A stretch of 64,000 nucleotides of DNA. Origin: Phycisphaerae bacterium. Lineage in GTDB: Bacteria > Planctomycetota > Phycisphaerae > Phycisphaerales > UBA1924. Shown here one piece after another: positions 23,350 to 32,495 of this stretch (positions within the stretch are counted from its first letter, which is position 1; every line of letters starts with the position of its first letter). The stretch is from NCBI GenBank assembly GCA_030432905.1, contig JAUILU010000001.1:868001-932000 (forward strand), in the 5' to 3' direction. The notes under the pieces were generated by a model. The model was not told the DNA's origin. It ran no database searches and worked only from the letters and a program-made list of their open reading frames with translations. The position numbers and the translations under genes were made by a program.

Positions 23350-23690
23350 AGAGCAGGTGTCTCGACTTTCTTGAGGATGACTATCGGGGCGATCTCTTAC
23401 GCGTTGATGATAACGGCGGAGATAACGCAGACACGAACCTGTCAGGTACACTCAGTCTCATGCTAGCTGATGACCTTGACGATCCTGAGCTTCATACACT
23501 CAGCGGGACATCGTTTCATATCTGTGACTGGACGAACGCATACGTAACAGGCTGATTCGATGAGGACGTGACTCATACACGGATCGGTTCTCGAGACAGT
23601 CAACACTGCCACGGATGGAACCGTGACGTAGTTCGCCACTATGCCGGTCGGCGTGTGGTTTGAACGTGACAAGAATCCTGCACCGGGAAC
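23350..23690 (+). pseudogene. Decayed first copy of a pentapeptide-repeat / PEP-CTERM-like protein
   Basis: Translation rightward gives EDDYRGDLLRVDDNGG, NLSGTLSLMLADDLDDPELH, TLSGTSFHICDWTNAYVTG, then a stop (TGA), FDEDVTH, and in another frame VGVWFERDKNPAPGTPDLL. These align in order with EDDEWGNQILFGENGG, ELSGTLELLFVENLDYDDLA, TLSGTTYKLFDWTNAHVTGW, FDTVVTH and IGVWAERGPVPSPGTLTLL in the gene copy immediately downstream. The conserved Trp after VTG is replaced by a stop codon, and a frameshift separates the last block. This is a degenerate tandem duplicate of the 3' part of the neighbouring gene. Confidence 0.78.
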
Positions 23691-23713
23691 ACCCGATCTC
23701 CTCGCAGATATCG

Positions 23714-24569
23714 GCGTGGAACTTAGACAATCAGAATCTCACAGATGCATCCTTTACCGGCGTTATACTAAGCGACACAGCACTCACCGGATCAAAGCTA
23801 ATCAACGCGAATTTCTTGAGTGCCATTTCTATCAAGGACGTTGCTAGACAACACAATACTTACGGGATCCAACTTTACGGAATCACAACTAACGGATGCT
23901 GACCTCTCCGGGGCATTGATCAGCAACACCAGTTTCCGCTCCACGACAAATATAGGATTTACCGCTGCTCAACTGCATAGCACTGCAAGCTACCAGAGTC
24001 GCAATCTGAGCGGGATTGATTTGTCATACAACAATCTGGAAGGCTGGAACTTTTCAAACCAAGATCTATCTCATGTCTCATTCGGCAACTCGCAGATTAC
24101 AGACATGGACCTCAGCGGATCTACGATCGACATCACTAAAGAAGCCTTCTTCGTAATGGAAGGCGGGAGTACGCTGAAACTAGTATTCGAGGATGATGAA
24201 TGGGGCAACCAGATTCTATTTGGTGAGAATGGTGGATTGGGCGTGCAAGTAGAGCTTTCTGGCACACTCGAGCTCTTGTTTGTTGAAAATCTAGATTATG
24301 ATGATTTAGCCACTCTAAGCGGTACCACATACAAGCTGTTCGATTGGACAAATGCACATGTAACGGGATGGTTCGACACAGTTGTTACACATCCTGGATA
24401 TGGTTACTTCAGGACTTCGCAGCTTGCCACTGATGGTACAGTAACGTACATCGCCCCATCACTTATTGGCGTGTGGGCCGAACGAGGTCCTGTACCCAGC
24501 CCTGGCACGCTAACTCTCTTGTTTGGTGCCCCCGCCCTTTGTACATGTCGCGCTAGAAGGCCGAGTTAA
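23714..24569 (+). pseudogene. Pentapeptide-repeat protein with PEP-CTERM-like tail, frameshifted second copy
   Basis: From 23714 a frame without its own start encodes pentapeptide-like repeats (AWNLDNQNLTDASFTGVILS, SKLINANFLSAISI). Near 23840 the repeat continues only in another frame (TLLDNTILTGSNFTESQLTD, ADLSGALISNTSF, LSGIDLSYNNLEGWNFSNQD). Then comes a beta-type domain ending DWTNAHVTGWFD, and a C-terminus VPSPGTLTLLFGAPALCTCR that resembles an eroded PEP-CTERM anchor. One frameshift and the missing signal peptide and start argue for a pseudogene. The start of the repeats abuts the end of the upstream decayed copy, suggesting that recombination between tandem copies removed the N-terminal region. 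The downstream frame alone (from about 23820) is open for 249 codons but has no signal sequence. Confidence 0.7.
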
Positions 24570-25100
24570 TGTCTTCGTATTGATATACTCGGTCCGCGAT
24601 GTCTTGAATGGAGTGTTGCGGACGAGAGATGGGTACAGCTAGATGGATTGCTAGCACGGATTTCTCGATGTTGGTTACTCGCTTGAATCTGTAATCGCCG
24701 CTCCACGCAGCCTGTAAGCGCACAATGCATTGCCATCCATATGGACCAGTAGTTAGAACATTTCCTTATTCTGGACTTTGACGATGCTCGAACTTTTGAT
24801 GACCGGTTATGCCAGCTGTGGATCAAGCCAGATACACCGCTCGGGCATATTCGCCTGAGTTCGTCACCGCTGCTCATTCCCACTACCAGACCTCAACACA
24901 ACCACCTTAACTCGGCGCCGCCCTCGGAGACACCGAGTGTACCAGACTCTCTTGTGATGTAGTTGCCATGCTGGCTTCAAGCATAACGGTTAAGACTCTA
25001 CGAAGACCTAATCGCATACTTGTGCTGTGTGTACTGTCGTTAGTTGCTGGGGCTTGGGCTGAATGGCATGCCCTATATCTCATTGAAAGAAGAGTGGCTT
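24570..25100. other. Gene-free stretch with possible gene relics
   Basis: No intact gene is seen. One frame shows protein-like scraps (VQLDGLLARISRCWLLA, EHFLILDFDDARTFDDRLCQ, LWIKPDTPLGHIRLSS) broken by stops, which may be a decayed gene I cannot identify. The promoter for the PhoD-like gene at 25101 should lie near the right end. Confidence 0.35.
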
Positions 25101-26414
25101 ATGCGTCGGCGATGGGTTATTCAAACTGTGATCGTTGGTTTCATTGTATCACTCAACGCTGCAGCGCAGTCACCGCGCGTAATGCAAGGGCCGATGATTG
25201 GCGCGGTGGAACACGACCAGGTGCTATTGTGGGCTCGGCTGTCTGGTCCGTTTGCTGTTCAGGTAGAACTCTCGAAAGACAGTGATTTCACTGATGCCAA
25301 TCGCAGCGCGGTCCTGACGGCATCAAAGTCTGACGACTACTGCGTCTCGATTCCAGTTGATGGGCTTGAGCCCGACACTGAGTACTTCTACAGGGTACTG
25401 GTCGATGGCAAGCTCGATCGTTACTGGCGTGACCGTCCGCCGGCGCGGTTGACGACCGCGCCTGATGGACCGGCGGCGTTCAGGCTTGCGATGGGGTCAT
25501 GTGCACGGTTCTCGATGGACCGTGTCCAGCCGATCTGGAATGTGGTTGCTGCGAGTGAGCCCGATCTGTTTGTGTGGCTCGGCGACAATATCTATGGCGA
25601 CGCTATGGACAGTGATATTCTCGCAGATGAGTACAAACGCCAGCGAGATCTGGCGTCATTTCAGACGCTGCTACACACTGTGCCACAGCTTGCGGTGTGG
25701 GATGATCACGATTTCGGCTTGAATGATTTCGCGGGTGACCACCCCACAAAGGCCGAAGCGCTGAAGGTGTTCAAGCAGTACTGGCCGAATGGGTCGTACG
25801 GCACACAGGAGACACCCGGAGTCTTCTTTAAGTACTCGTACGGCGGCGTTGATTTCTTCATGCTTGACTGCCGATATCACCGGACGCCGAACAACGCAAC
25901 AGACGGACCGGGCAAGACGATGCTCGGAACAGAACAACTCGAGTGGCTCATGGATGGCTTACGCCAAAGCGATGCGCCGTTTAAAGTCATCGTGTGCGGC
26001 AGTGGATGGACGCTGCAGAAAGGGCCGGCCGGTGATTCTTGGTCGGCGTTTCGGCACGAGCGTGATGCGCTCTTTGCAAGCCTTATTGAAGACAAGATTA
26101 CCGGCGTTGTGCTCGTGTCTGGCGACACCCACCTCGGTGAACTGAATGTCATCCGGCTCTCAGAGCGCGGCGGGTATGACTTTTTTGAGCTTGTTTCCTC
26201 GCCATTAGCGCAGGTGCCGAACAAGAAGGACAGGCCGATGGTTGAGAACGAGGAGCGGGTTTACCCCGGGTATAGACTGACTCCGAATTTCGGTATCGTT
26301 GACTTTGACATGACCGAGTCTGACCCGGTACTCAGATTCAACATAACCGATGTGTACGGCCAGTTGGTATGGGAACCGTTCGAGATCCGAGCAAGCCAAT
26401 TGACATTTGAGTGA
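25101..26414 (+). CDS. phoD: Secreted PhoD-like alkaline phosphatase/phosphodiesterase
   Basis: The start at ATG 25101 (MRRRWVIQT) gives a signal peptide (VIVGFIVSLNAAAQ); the frame is open upstream but without signal character. The 437-residue protein has the N-terminal beta-sandwich (QVLLWARLSGPFAVQVELSK, YFYRVLVDGK). The metallophosphoesterase core follows: AMGSCARFSM, FVWLGDNIYGDAMD, VWDDHDFGLNDFAGDH and LVSGDTHLGELNVI. PhoD enzymes cleave phosphomono- and diesters and are usually induced by phosphate starvation. Its position next to a PhnD-like binding protein and other phosphonate genes fits a phosphorus-scavenging locus. Confidence 0.9.
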   Translation: MRRRWVIQTVIVGFIVSLNAAAQSPRVMQGPMIGAVEHDQVLLWARLSGPFAVQVELSKDSDFTDANRSAVLTASKSDDYCVSIPVDGLEPDTEYFYRVLVDGKLDRYWRDRPPARLTTAPDGPAAFRLAMGSCARFSMDRVQPIWNVVAASEPDLFVWLGDNIYGDAMDSDILADEYKRQRDLASFQTLLHTVPQLAVWDDHDFGLNDFAGDHPTKAEALKVFKQYWPNGSYGTQETPGVFFKYSYGGVDFFMLDCRYHRTPNNATDGPGKTMLGTEQLEWLMDGLRQSDAPFKVIVCGSGWTLQKGPAGDSWSAFRHERDALFASLIEDKITGVVLVSGDTHLGELNVIRLSERGGYDFFELVSSPLAQVPNKKDRPMVENEERVYPGYRLTPNFGIVDFDMTESDPVLRFNITDVYGQLVWEPFEIRASQLTFE

Positions 26415-26512
26415 AACTCGCACGGCCGCACGCTGCACCTTTGCATGTTCTTAATACAACTGTGATCGCTACAGCGTGTTTCGCGCGGGTGGTACCGAAC
26501 TTCTCGCCGTAG

Positions 26513-26534
26513 ACTCGTCAGAGCAAACGAGTCG
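26513..26534 (+). other. Small inverted repeat before the phnD-like gene
   Basis: GACTCGT and ACGAGTC form a 7-bp stem around an 8-base loop a few bases before the AGAGGGA ribosome-binding site of the phnD-like gene. It could be a weak terminator of the PhoD-like gene or influence translation of the next gene; no T-tract follows. Confidence 0.35.
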
Positions 26535-26551
26535 ATAGAGAGGGATAGACA

Positions 26552-27469
26552 ATGCGTACTACACGCTGGCAGCTGCCGATCGGAATTGTGTTGGCATTTG
26601 TTGTTGGCTGCTCGGAGCAGAACGCTGAACCTGGTAGCGGCCAGATTTCAGATGGGAGCACAACCGAAGCAACAGCATGGCCAAACCCGATCCGGCTTGG
26701 GCTTGTGCCTGCGGAGGGCGGCTCGGATACGGTGGCGCGGTTCTCCCCATTGACCGAGCACATCGAGGCAGAGCTTGGCATCGAAGTGAAGGCGTTCAGC
26801 GCCTCAGAGTATGTCGGCATCATCACTGCTATGCAGAATGACCAAGTTGATATTGCTTACTTCGGCCCGAAAAGCTACGTAGAAGCCAGTCGGCTTGCTA
26901 ATGCCCAGGCGCTTGTGCGCGAGATGAGCAATGTGGGGCTTGAGGGGTACTACAGCATTGTCATTACGAGCAGCGATTCTGGGATTGAAACGCTCGCGGA
27001 TGCCGAGGGCGCGGACTTTGCGTTTGTGACGCCGAATTCAACTTCGGGATTCCTTGTGCCTTTCCTTGGCATAGAAGAGGCAACGGGACAGGTCGCCGAA
27101 GACTACTTCGGTGAGGTCAGGTACACGGGTTCGCACGGCACCTCGATTCGCGCGGTGATCGCTGGCGATGTACCAGTTGCTGCGACCAACACGCTGGATC
27201 TTGAAGCAATGCGTCGGAACGGTCTGGACATATCGAGTGTCGTCGAGCTTTGGCGTTCCGAGTTGATCCCGGGATCGGTTATCGCGGCACGAAATGAATT
27301 GCCGGAGGATTTCAAGGAAGCGGTCCGAGCCGCGGTTGTAGATTTTTCATCTAATACAGAAGCGCTCGAAGCGATGGCGCGGACCGGCTTCGTGCCCGCC
27401 AAAGACGAGGACTACAACATCATCCGTGTCCTCGAGCAGCGCCGCGCTGAGATCGAAGGACGGGACTAG
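26552..27469 (+). CDS. phnD: Phosphonate/phosphite ABC transporter substrate-binding lipoprotein (PhnD-like)
   Basis: The 305-residue protein has a lipoprotein signal with the lipobox around FVVGCSEQ. The family pattern is present: IRLGLVPAEGGSDTVARFSP near the N-terminus, LGIEVKAFSASEYVGIITAM, NDQVDIAYFGPKSYVEA, SDSGIETLADAEGADFAFVT, and DVPVAATNTLDLEAM. PhnD-type proteins bind phosphonates, phosphite or related anions at the outer face and deliver them to PhnE/PhnC. Unusually, this gene is separated from its presumptive partners phnC and phnE (29-33 kb, opposite strand) by the glycerophosphodiesterase, a regulator and two enzymes. The 3' end overlaps the convergent glycerophosphodiesterase gene by four bases. 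Confidence 0.9.
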   Translation: MRTTRWQLPIGIVLAFVVGCSEQNAEPGSGQISDGSTTEATAWPNPIRLGLVPAEGGSDTVARFSPLTEHIEAELGIEVKAFSASEYVGIITAMQNDQVDIAYFGPKSYVEASRLANAQALVREMSNVGLEGYYSIVITSSDSGIETLADAEGADFAFVTPNSTSGFLVPFLGIEEATGQVAEDYFGEVRYTGSHGTSIRAVIAGDVPVAATNTLDLEAMRRNGLDISSVVELWRSELIPGSVIAARNELPEDFKEAVRAAVVDFSSNTEALEAMARTGFVPAKDEDYNIIRVLEQRRAEIEGRD

Positions 27470-28545
27470 TCAGCGATTGCAGAAGTAATGCAGTCGGTCA
27501 TGACCGCATCGAAGCCAGCCTTGCGGAAAAACTCGACCTCTGATTCTGGCGTGCTGAACACCGGACCGTTTGGTGCGAGCACGGGGCGATCTATGTAGTC
27601 GGCGGCGAACTTATGGTCGCGAAAGGTGAACGCGTGCATCTTGAGACCGAGTTCGTTTGTGATTTTTGCACAGTCGATCTCTTTCTCGGTGAGCAGATGC
27701 CACCACATGAGCTTCCAGCCGTGCACCATCGTCATGCCGCGGGAGGCAACGTTTGATTCCAGGAAGTGTCGCAGATCACTCTCAGTCATGATCTTGGTGA
27801 CATCGAGCGTCACGGGATTAGCACTTGCAATCAGCCCCGGCTCGCAGCTGAGGAGTTGGCACTTGTTCATCGCATCTAGTATGTCGTTTTCGGCGAGCAC
27901 ATCCATCACGACGCTGTCAAATGACTGGAGCCAGTGACTCTGAGGATGACTTGACTCGCCCGCGTCGATGAGCGTCTGGGCGGTGAGGTTGGCCATGAGC
28001 ACAATCTCGTCGTGCGTCATGTGCTCGCTGCTGGTTTTGAGCTCCGTGTAGAGCACGATATCGGGGTATGTACGCCTGAGTTCCTGAAAGGCGAGCAAGG
28101 CATCTTCGTAGCTGCAGATACCAGCGGGTGATGAGTCGGGGTCGTTATCAGAGCAAAACCCCGCTTGATTGACGTTTAGAGTCTGGAGTTCTTTGAGTGT
28201 GAAGGCTCTGGTTTCCCAGATTCGTTTGCCGTCTTTGACCGTGGAACGGGTTAGAAAGCGTTGCTCGAGTTGAGCATTCCCGATGAGTCTGTTGAGTGTC
28301 CAGTCATGGAATACGACCAGTTGATTGTCAGCGGTCAGAACCAGATCCAGTTCGAAACCATCGGCGCCGAGTTCGATGGCTCTCTTGAATCCGGAGATGG
28401 TATTTTCCTGCCCGATACCCGGCGACCCACGGTGGCCGATGACCAGCATCCGCTGATCAGGGGCCTCCGCTTCTTGTGCCGAACTCTGGCTTGCGATGAG
28501 CAGCGCGAGTGACAGGATAAGAGTCTTGATAGTTGCGATGGCCAT
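27466..28545 (-). CDS. glpQ: Secreted glycerophosphodiester phosphodiesterase (GlpQ-like)
   Basis: The start is set at ATG 28545 (MAIATIKT); a TTG six bases upstream is also in frame. A signal peptide (TLILSLALLIASQSSAQ) precedes the GDPD TIM barrel. Catalytic motifs are LVIGHRGSPGIGQENT (His-Arg), GADGFELDLVLTAD (Glu-x-Asp metal ligands) and VVFHDWTLNRL (His). The insert containing Cys residues (GFCSDNDPDSSPAGICSYE) sits where periplasmic GlpQ enzymes carry an extra segment. The enzyme hydrolyses glycerophosphodiesters to glycerol-3-phosphate plus an alcohol. It lies between PhnD and the XRE regulator, consistent with a phosphorus-scavenging cluster, although it faces the other way. Confidence 0.9.
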   Translation of the reverse strand: MAIATIKTLILSLALLIASQSSAQEAEAPDQRMLVIGHRGSPGIGQENTISGFKRAIELGADGFELDLVLTADNQLVVFHDWTLNRLIGNAQLEQRFLTRSTVKDGKRIWETRAFTLKELQTLNVNQAGFCSDNDPDSSPAGICSYEDALLAFQELRRTYPDIVLYTELKTSSEHMTHDEIVLMANLTAQTLIDAGESSHPQSHWLQSFDSVVMDVLAENDILDAMNKCQLLSCEPGLIASANPVTLDVTKIMTESDLRHFLESNVASRGMTMVHGWKLMWWHLLTEKEIDCAKITNELGLKMHAFTFRDHKFAADYIDRPVLAPNGPVFSTPESEVEFFRKAGFDAVMTDCITSAIAD

Positions 28546-28691
28546 GCTCAAAGTTACCTTCTTAGTGATATCCTGGCAAACGTGAATCCCCCGCCTGAAG
28601 TCTCTGGAATTGGACTGGGCGGTGCAGTAGGATCGGTTCCTGCCCGATTGGCGGCCGAAACTGAAGTGATCTAGCTGAGTGCGAATCTTCC

Positions 28692-29273
28692 ATGAATCTC
28701 ATTGAACTGGCGGCAAATCTGAAATCGGCCCGGCTTGAAAAAGGCCTGACGCTCGAAGACGTGGCGTCCCGTGCTGGACTGACTCGGAGTTGGCTCTCAA
28801 AAGTTGAGAATTTCCGGGTGACCCCTTCCCTGCCTGCGCTGGCAAGCATCAGCGAGGCGCTTGGGGTCCGCATGTCCGAGTTGTTTGAGGGGATCGATGC
28901 TCAGCCCGCGTTCGTGGTGACACGAAAGGGTGAAGGGCAGCCGGTGCGGCGTGACGAGGATGTCTCGAACTACTCGTATGAATCGCTGGCCCACGGCAGG
29001 CCGGCACGCAAGATGGACCCGTTTCTCATTACGGTTCCCAAAGGCGATGAACGCCCACAGCTTTCGCATGGTGGCGAAGAGTTCGTCCACATCCTCGATG
29101 GCGCTATTGAATTTAGCTTCGGAGACGACAGGGTTCGGCTCGAGAAGGGCGACAGCGCTTATCTGAACGGGAGCGTCCCCCATACTGTCAAGTGTGTTTC
29201 GCCGAAGCCGGCGAAGCTGCTGACCGTGTACTACGGTATGGGCGAAGAGAACGGTGCACCGATCGAAGATTGA
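28692..29273 (+). CDS. XRE-family regulator with C-terminal cupin sensor domain
   Basis: The 193-residue protein has an N-terminal helix-turn-helix of the XRE type (LAANLKSARLEKGLTLEDVA, SRAGLTRSWLSKVENFRVTP, LASISEALGVRMSELF) and a C-terminal cupin domain (HGGEEFVHILDGAIEFSFGD, LEKGDSAYLNGSVPHTVKCV). Such XRE-cupin regulators often sense small metabolites and control an adjacent catabolic operon. It is convergent, six bases apart, with the Fe-ADH at the end of the phosphonate operon and divergent from the glycerophosphodiesterase, so it may regulate either. The ligand is unknown. Confidence 0.9.
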   Translation: MNLIELAANLKSARLEKGLTLEDVASRAGLTRSWLSKVENFRVTPSLPALASISEALGVRMSELFEGIDAQPAFVVTRKGEGQPVRRDEDVSNYSYESLAHGRPARKMDPFLITVPKGDERPQLSHGGEEFVHILDGAIEFSFGDDRVRLEKGDSAYLNGSVPHTVKCVSPKPAKLLTVYYGMGEENGAPIED

Positions 29274-29278
29274 AACGC

Positions 29279-30499
29279 TCACGCAACACCGACGCCGACA
29301 GAAGATCTCTGTAGACAGTTGAGTGTATTTTCTGGATCGAGCCGTCGCGGGTTATTTGTTGCCCTTAGCGGGTCCATGTTGTCGGCGAACTGCGCCAGCA
29401 TATCTTGAGACACGCCGATCTTGGCAAGGGAAGACTCGAGCCCGAGTTCAGTCAGGATATTTGCGATTGTGTCGCAGATACTTGCAGGATCTGCACCGAC
29501 ATACTTGCATGCTTCAGCGGTGCGCTCGGCAACCCAGAGCGGGCCTCGGTCATCGACGCAGTCTTTGAACGACACGCCCGCGTTCCACTTGGCGATTTCG
29601 CCTATTGTGAGCGCGACCGCGTGGCCGTGCGCGAGCCCGCATGCCTGGGTGATCTGATACGACAACGCGTGAGCGGCGGTAGTTTTGCTGATTTTGATGG
29701 ATTTGCCGGCGAGATTAGCGCCGACCATCATGGCGCGTCTTGAGGTCTCGAAGCCATGAAGCACGCTGGGCGCAAGGCAATCTGCGATCATTGTGCCCGC
29801 GGCTCTCGCGTACGCGAGTGACTCTTCTGTGGAACCGACCGCCCATGTCGATTCCATCGCTTGGCACAACGCATCGAGCCCGCTGCAGGCGGCAACGTGC
29901 TTTGGCATCGCGAGTTGAAACCGTGTATCGAGTATGACGCTGGCCGGACGGATTTCTTCGTGAGCGACTGAGACTTTCTTGCCGTCGACGTAGATCGCCG
30001 CGAAGTGTGTCGCCTCACTGCCGGTGCCCGCAGTCGTTGGGGCTGCGATCAGCGGCACGGGTACCGCCCGTTCAAGCCCGACACCCTGTGAGAGTTCGCC
30101 GATGAATTCGGGGAGTGAGCATGCAAGAGCGACGACCTTTGCAACGTCGCAGCAGGACCCGCCCCCGATGGCAACGACACCGTCACAGCCACGCAGAGCC
30201 GCGCGTTCGGCAGCGATCGCGGCGTCTTGGCTCGATGGATTCGGAGTGAACTGGTCGAAGTACGTTGGACGTTGCTTGGACAACGAACGCTGGAGGTACG
30301 ACTTCAGCTCCGCGGCTTCCAGTGCGGGTGTGTCGATGACTACGAATGGCTTTGCAATCCCTGCTTGGTTTATCAGCTCGGGTAGAGCGTCGATCGAGAC
30401 AGCGATGTCCTGCCCATCGTGATGGACGATTTCGTGTTTGCTTCGATCGATCGCGCCGAAGAGAAGCTGTGCATACTCATCGGGTGTGGACTGAGTCAC
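29279..30499 (-). CDS. Phosphonate-associated iron-containing alcohol dehydrogenase
   Basis: The 406-residue protein is a group III Fe-dependent alcohol dehydrogenase: VVAIGGGSCCDVAKVVALAC (nucleotide binding), AAPTTAGTGSEATHFAAIYV, then PKHVAACSGLDALCQAMEST, GHAVALTIGEIAKWNAGVSF and the metal ligands AHALSYQITQACGLAHGHAV. It starts at GTG 30499, overlapping the stop of the phosphonatase-like gene by GTGA. A family of Fe-ADHs is known to be associated with phosphonatase-like operons (described as phosphonate metabolism-associated Fe-ADH). The likely role is reduction or oxidation of an aldehyde released from the C-P compound; the actual substrate is not visible from sequence. Confidence 0.85.
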   Translation of the reverse strand: MTQSTPDEYAQLLFGAIDRSKHEIVHHDGQDIAVSIDALPELINQAGIAKPFVVIDTPALEAAELKSYLQRSLSKQRPTYFDQFTPNPSSQDAAIAAERAALRGCDGVVAIGGGSCCDVAKVVALACSLPEFIGELSQGVGLERAVPVPLIAAPTTAGTGSEATHFAAIYVDGKKVSVAHEEIRPASVILDTRFQLAMPKHVAACSGLDALCQAMESTWAVGSTEESLAYARAAGTMIADCLAPSVLHGFETSRRAMMVGANLAGKSIKISKTTAAHALSYQITQACGLAHGHAVALTIGEIAKWNAGVSFKDCVDDRGPLWVAERTAEACKYVGADPASICDTIANILTELGLESSLAKIGVSQDMLAQFADNMDPLRATNNPRRLDPENTLNCLQRSSVGVGVA

Positions 30500-31188
30500 C
30501 CTTCCACCCCTGCTGCTTCGATGCCGAGGAAAGGGAGAAGTTCTTCGATTGCATTGACAGACACGACGCCGTCGTACTTGGCGTACTCGTCACGGGTCCG
30601 CTCACAGAGCATCGCGACGACCAAACCGCACTCGGCGTTAATACCTTGCTCGATATCACTGATGCTGTCGCCGATTTTGCACACAGCGCACGGATCAGTA
30701 ACGCCGCATTCTTGCATGAGCCGTTCGATCATGTCGGGGGCGGGCCTGCCGTTGGGGACTTCGTCGCTCGCAACAGAAGCGTCGAGCAGATCGCTCCAGC
30801 CAAGGCGTTCGACGATTGTGTTGAGTGTGAGCCTGTCAAAGCCGGTATCGAGCGTGACTTTGATGCCCGCGTCACGCAGGGCGCGGAAGACTTCTGTTGT
30901 GCCGGGCATTTCCTGGACTTCCGGGCCTTCTTTGTAGTGGGCGACGATGATGTCCTGGAATCGCTTGTGGACCAGCTGGGCGCTGCTTGATTCTCCGGTG
31001 AATTGATCGAGAAGCGTGCGTACAGCGAGCGGCTTTGGCATACCCATGACCGGGTTGACAGCCGTGAGATCGATCTCGACACCGAACTCGGCGAGGGCTT
31101 GCCGGACCGCGGAGGCGACGGCGTTGTCCTCGTCCTTGACGGTTGTACCGGCCATATCAAACACGACCATGCTGCACCAACGGTCCAT
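30496..31188 (-). CDS. Phosphonatase-like HAD hydrolase (PhnX-related)
   Basis: The ATG at 31188 has AGGAGG six bases upstream; a GTG six bases earlier is less likely. The roughly 230-residue protein is a HAD hydrolase with the phosphonatase-like first motif VVFDMAGTTVKDE (compare DxAGTT in PhnX), GIKVTLDTGFDRLT, SDEVPNGRPAPDMIER and the last motif CKIGDSISDIEQGINA. PhnX hydrolyses phosphonoacetaldehyde to acetaldehyde and phosphate through a Schiff-base lysine; the PhnX-like subfamily linked to Fe-ADH may act on a related compound. It lies between phnE (89-base gap) and the Fe-ADH (4-base overlap). Confidence 0.85.
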   Translation of the reverse strand: MDRWCSMVVFDMAGTTVKDEDNAVASAVRQALAEFGVEIDLTAVNPVMGMPKPLAVRTLLDQFTGESSSAQLVHKRFQDIIVAHYKEGPEVQEMPGTTEVFRALRDAGIKVTLDTGFDRLTLNTIVERLGWSDLLDASVASDEVPNGRPAPDMIERLMQECGVTDPCAVCKIGDSISDIEQGINAECGLVVAMLCERTRDEYAKYDGVVSVNAIEELLPFLGIEAAGVEG

Positions 31189-31277
31189 AGACACCTCCTC
31201 GTTGCATCAAGCTAAGCCCGTGTTTCCATATAGTCAACTTTGTGTATTGCGAAGATCGTGTGAGGACGGGCGATTGT

Positions 31278-32495
31278 CTAGGTCAATCTGGCCATGATTC
31301 GGCCGCATAGAAAGTCGATAACCGAGACCAGGACGATGATGAGGATCATCATCGTGGCGACTTCCTGAAACTGGTAGGACTTGAGTTTCGCGTCGATGAG
31401 GAAACCAATGCCGCCGGCACCAACGAGACCGAGCACAGAAGCCGAGCGGACGTTGCTCTCAAGCCTCAGCAGACTCTGGCTCACCATGTAAGGCAGCACC
31501 TGCGGCACGACCGCGTACGAGAGTACATGCATCGGCGGTGCACCGGTCGCGCTCACACCCTCGATCTCTCCCTTTCGCACGGTTTCGAGCGCATCGGCAA
31601 ACACTTTCCCCAGGACGCCGAATGTGTGGACAGCGAGTGCCAGGACACCAGCGAATGGTCCGAGGCCGATGATCGCGACGAATATCAGTGCGAGTACGAA
31701 CTCATTGAAGCCTCGGCACGCATCGAATCCTCTTCGTGTAAAGAACACCCCCACCGACCTGAGTGTTCGCCGCAACGGGGACTGACCCGACGACAGAATC
31801 TTGAGAGAACGGTGGGAACCCAAGAGTGCCATTACCGCGGCGGCGACGACTGCGATCGCTGTCCCCCACAGCGCGATTGCGATTGTTTCGAGAATCGCGT
31901 CGCCGTAAAGCCTGAGTGACTTTGTGCTGGTTTCTGGTGGGAAGAATCCGCCTTTGCGGTCGCGTGCGAGTCGAGTGGCGATTGCCGACACCTTGGTTTC
32001 CCAATCCGTAAGCGAGAGCGTTGACCGCAGACGATCAGTTTCGCTGGCAACCAGATCGCGATAGTGATCCGGGCGTTGGTCTCCGGGCTGCAGACCCAGT
32101 TCTGCTTGGATGTTGCGAGCCGCTTCGGCTTCGAGACTCATTGCCGCGGTGGCCTCGGCTTGAGCGAGCAGATCGGCGTGCTCCTCATCGGCGATCTTTC
32201 TGCCGAAGATGTACTCGGCTGCGCGGTCTCGGTTCTTAATCAGCAGACCTGGGTTGAGTTCACTCTTCCCGGCAGACCACGACATCGCGGCTACGAGCAG
32301 CATCGGGATCGCCAATTTCCTCGCGGTGAAACCTGCGATACCGGCGGCCATGAGAGCAGCGATACTGAACGCGAGCGTGCCGGAGTAACCGAGAATGCCG
32401 CCCATGAGTGCGACCATGACGACAAACCCAGCTAGGGGTGTGACCCAGAGCCATGCGGGCCTTGGTTTATCAGCTGCATTTGTGGGCAAGTTCAT
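31278..32495 (-). CDS. phnE: Phosphonate ABC transporter permease (PhnE-like) with large helical insertion
   Basis: The start at ATG 32495 (MNLPTNAADK) overlaps phnC by 26 bases. The 405-residue protein has N-terminal membrane segments (WLWVTPLAGFVVMVALMGG, LAFSIAALMAAGIAGF). A soluble, charged, mostly helical stretch of roughly 110 residues follows (AEYIFGRKIADEEHADLLAQ, AEATAAMSLEAEAARNIQAE, ALASETDRLRSTLSLTDWET-type). The ABC permease core comes last, with the EAA-like loop EGVSATGAPPMHVLSYAVVP and LGLVGAGGIGFLIDAKLKSY. Classical PhnE proteins are about 260 residues, so the insertion is notable. The core matches the phosphonate/phosphite permease family. It works with phnC and probably the phnD-like protein. 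Confidence 0.85.
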   Translation of the reverse strand: MNLPTNAADKPRPAWLWVTPLAGFVVMVALMGGILGYSGTLAFSIAALMAAGIAGFTARKLAIPMLLVAAMSWSAGKSELNPGLLIKNRDRAAEYIFGRKIADEEHADLLAQAEATAAMSLEAEAARNIQAELGLQPGDQRPDHYRDLVASETDRLRSTLSLTDWETKVSAIATRLARDRKGGFFPPETSTKSLRLYGDAILETIAIALWGTAIAVVAAAVMALLGSHRSLKILSSGQSPLRRTLRSVGVFFTRRGFDACRGFNEFVLALIFVAIIGLGPFAGVLALAVHTFGVLGKVFADALETVRKGEIEGVSATGAPPMHVLSYAVVPQVLPYMVSQSLLRLESNVRSASVLGLVGAGGIGFLIDAKLKSYQFQEVATMMILIIVLVSVIDFLCGRIMARLT

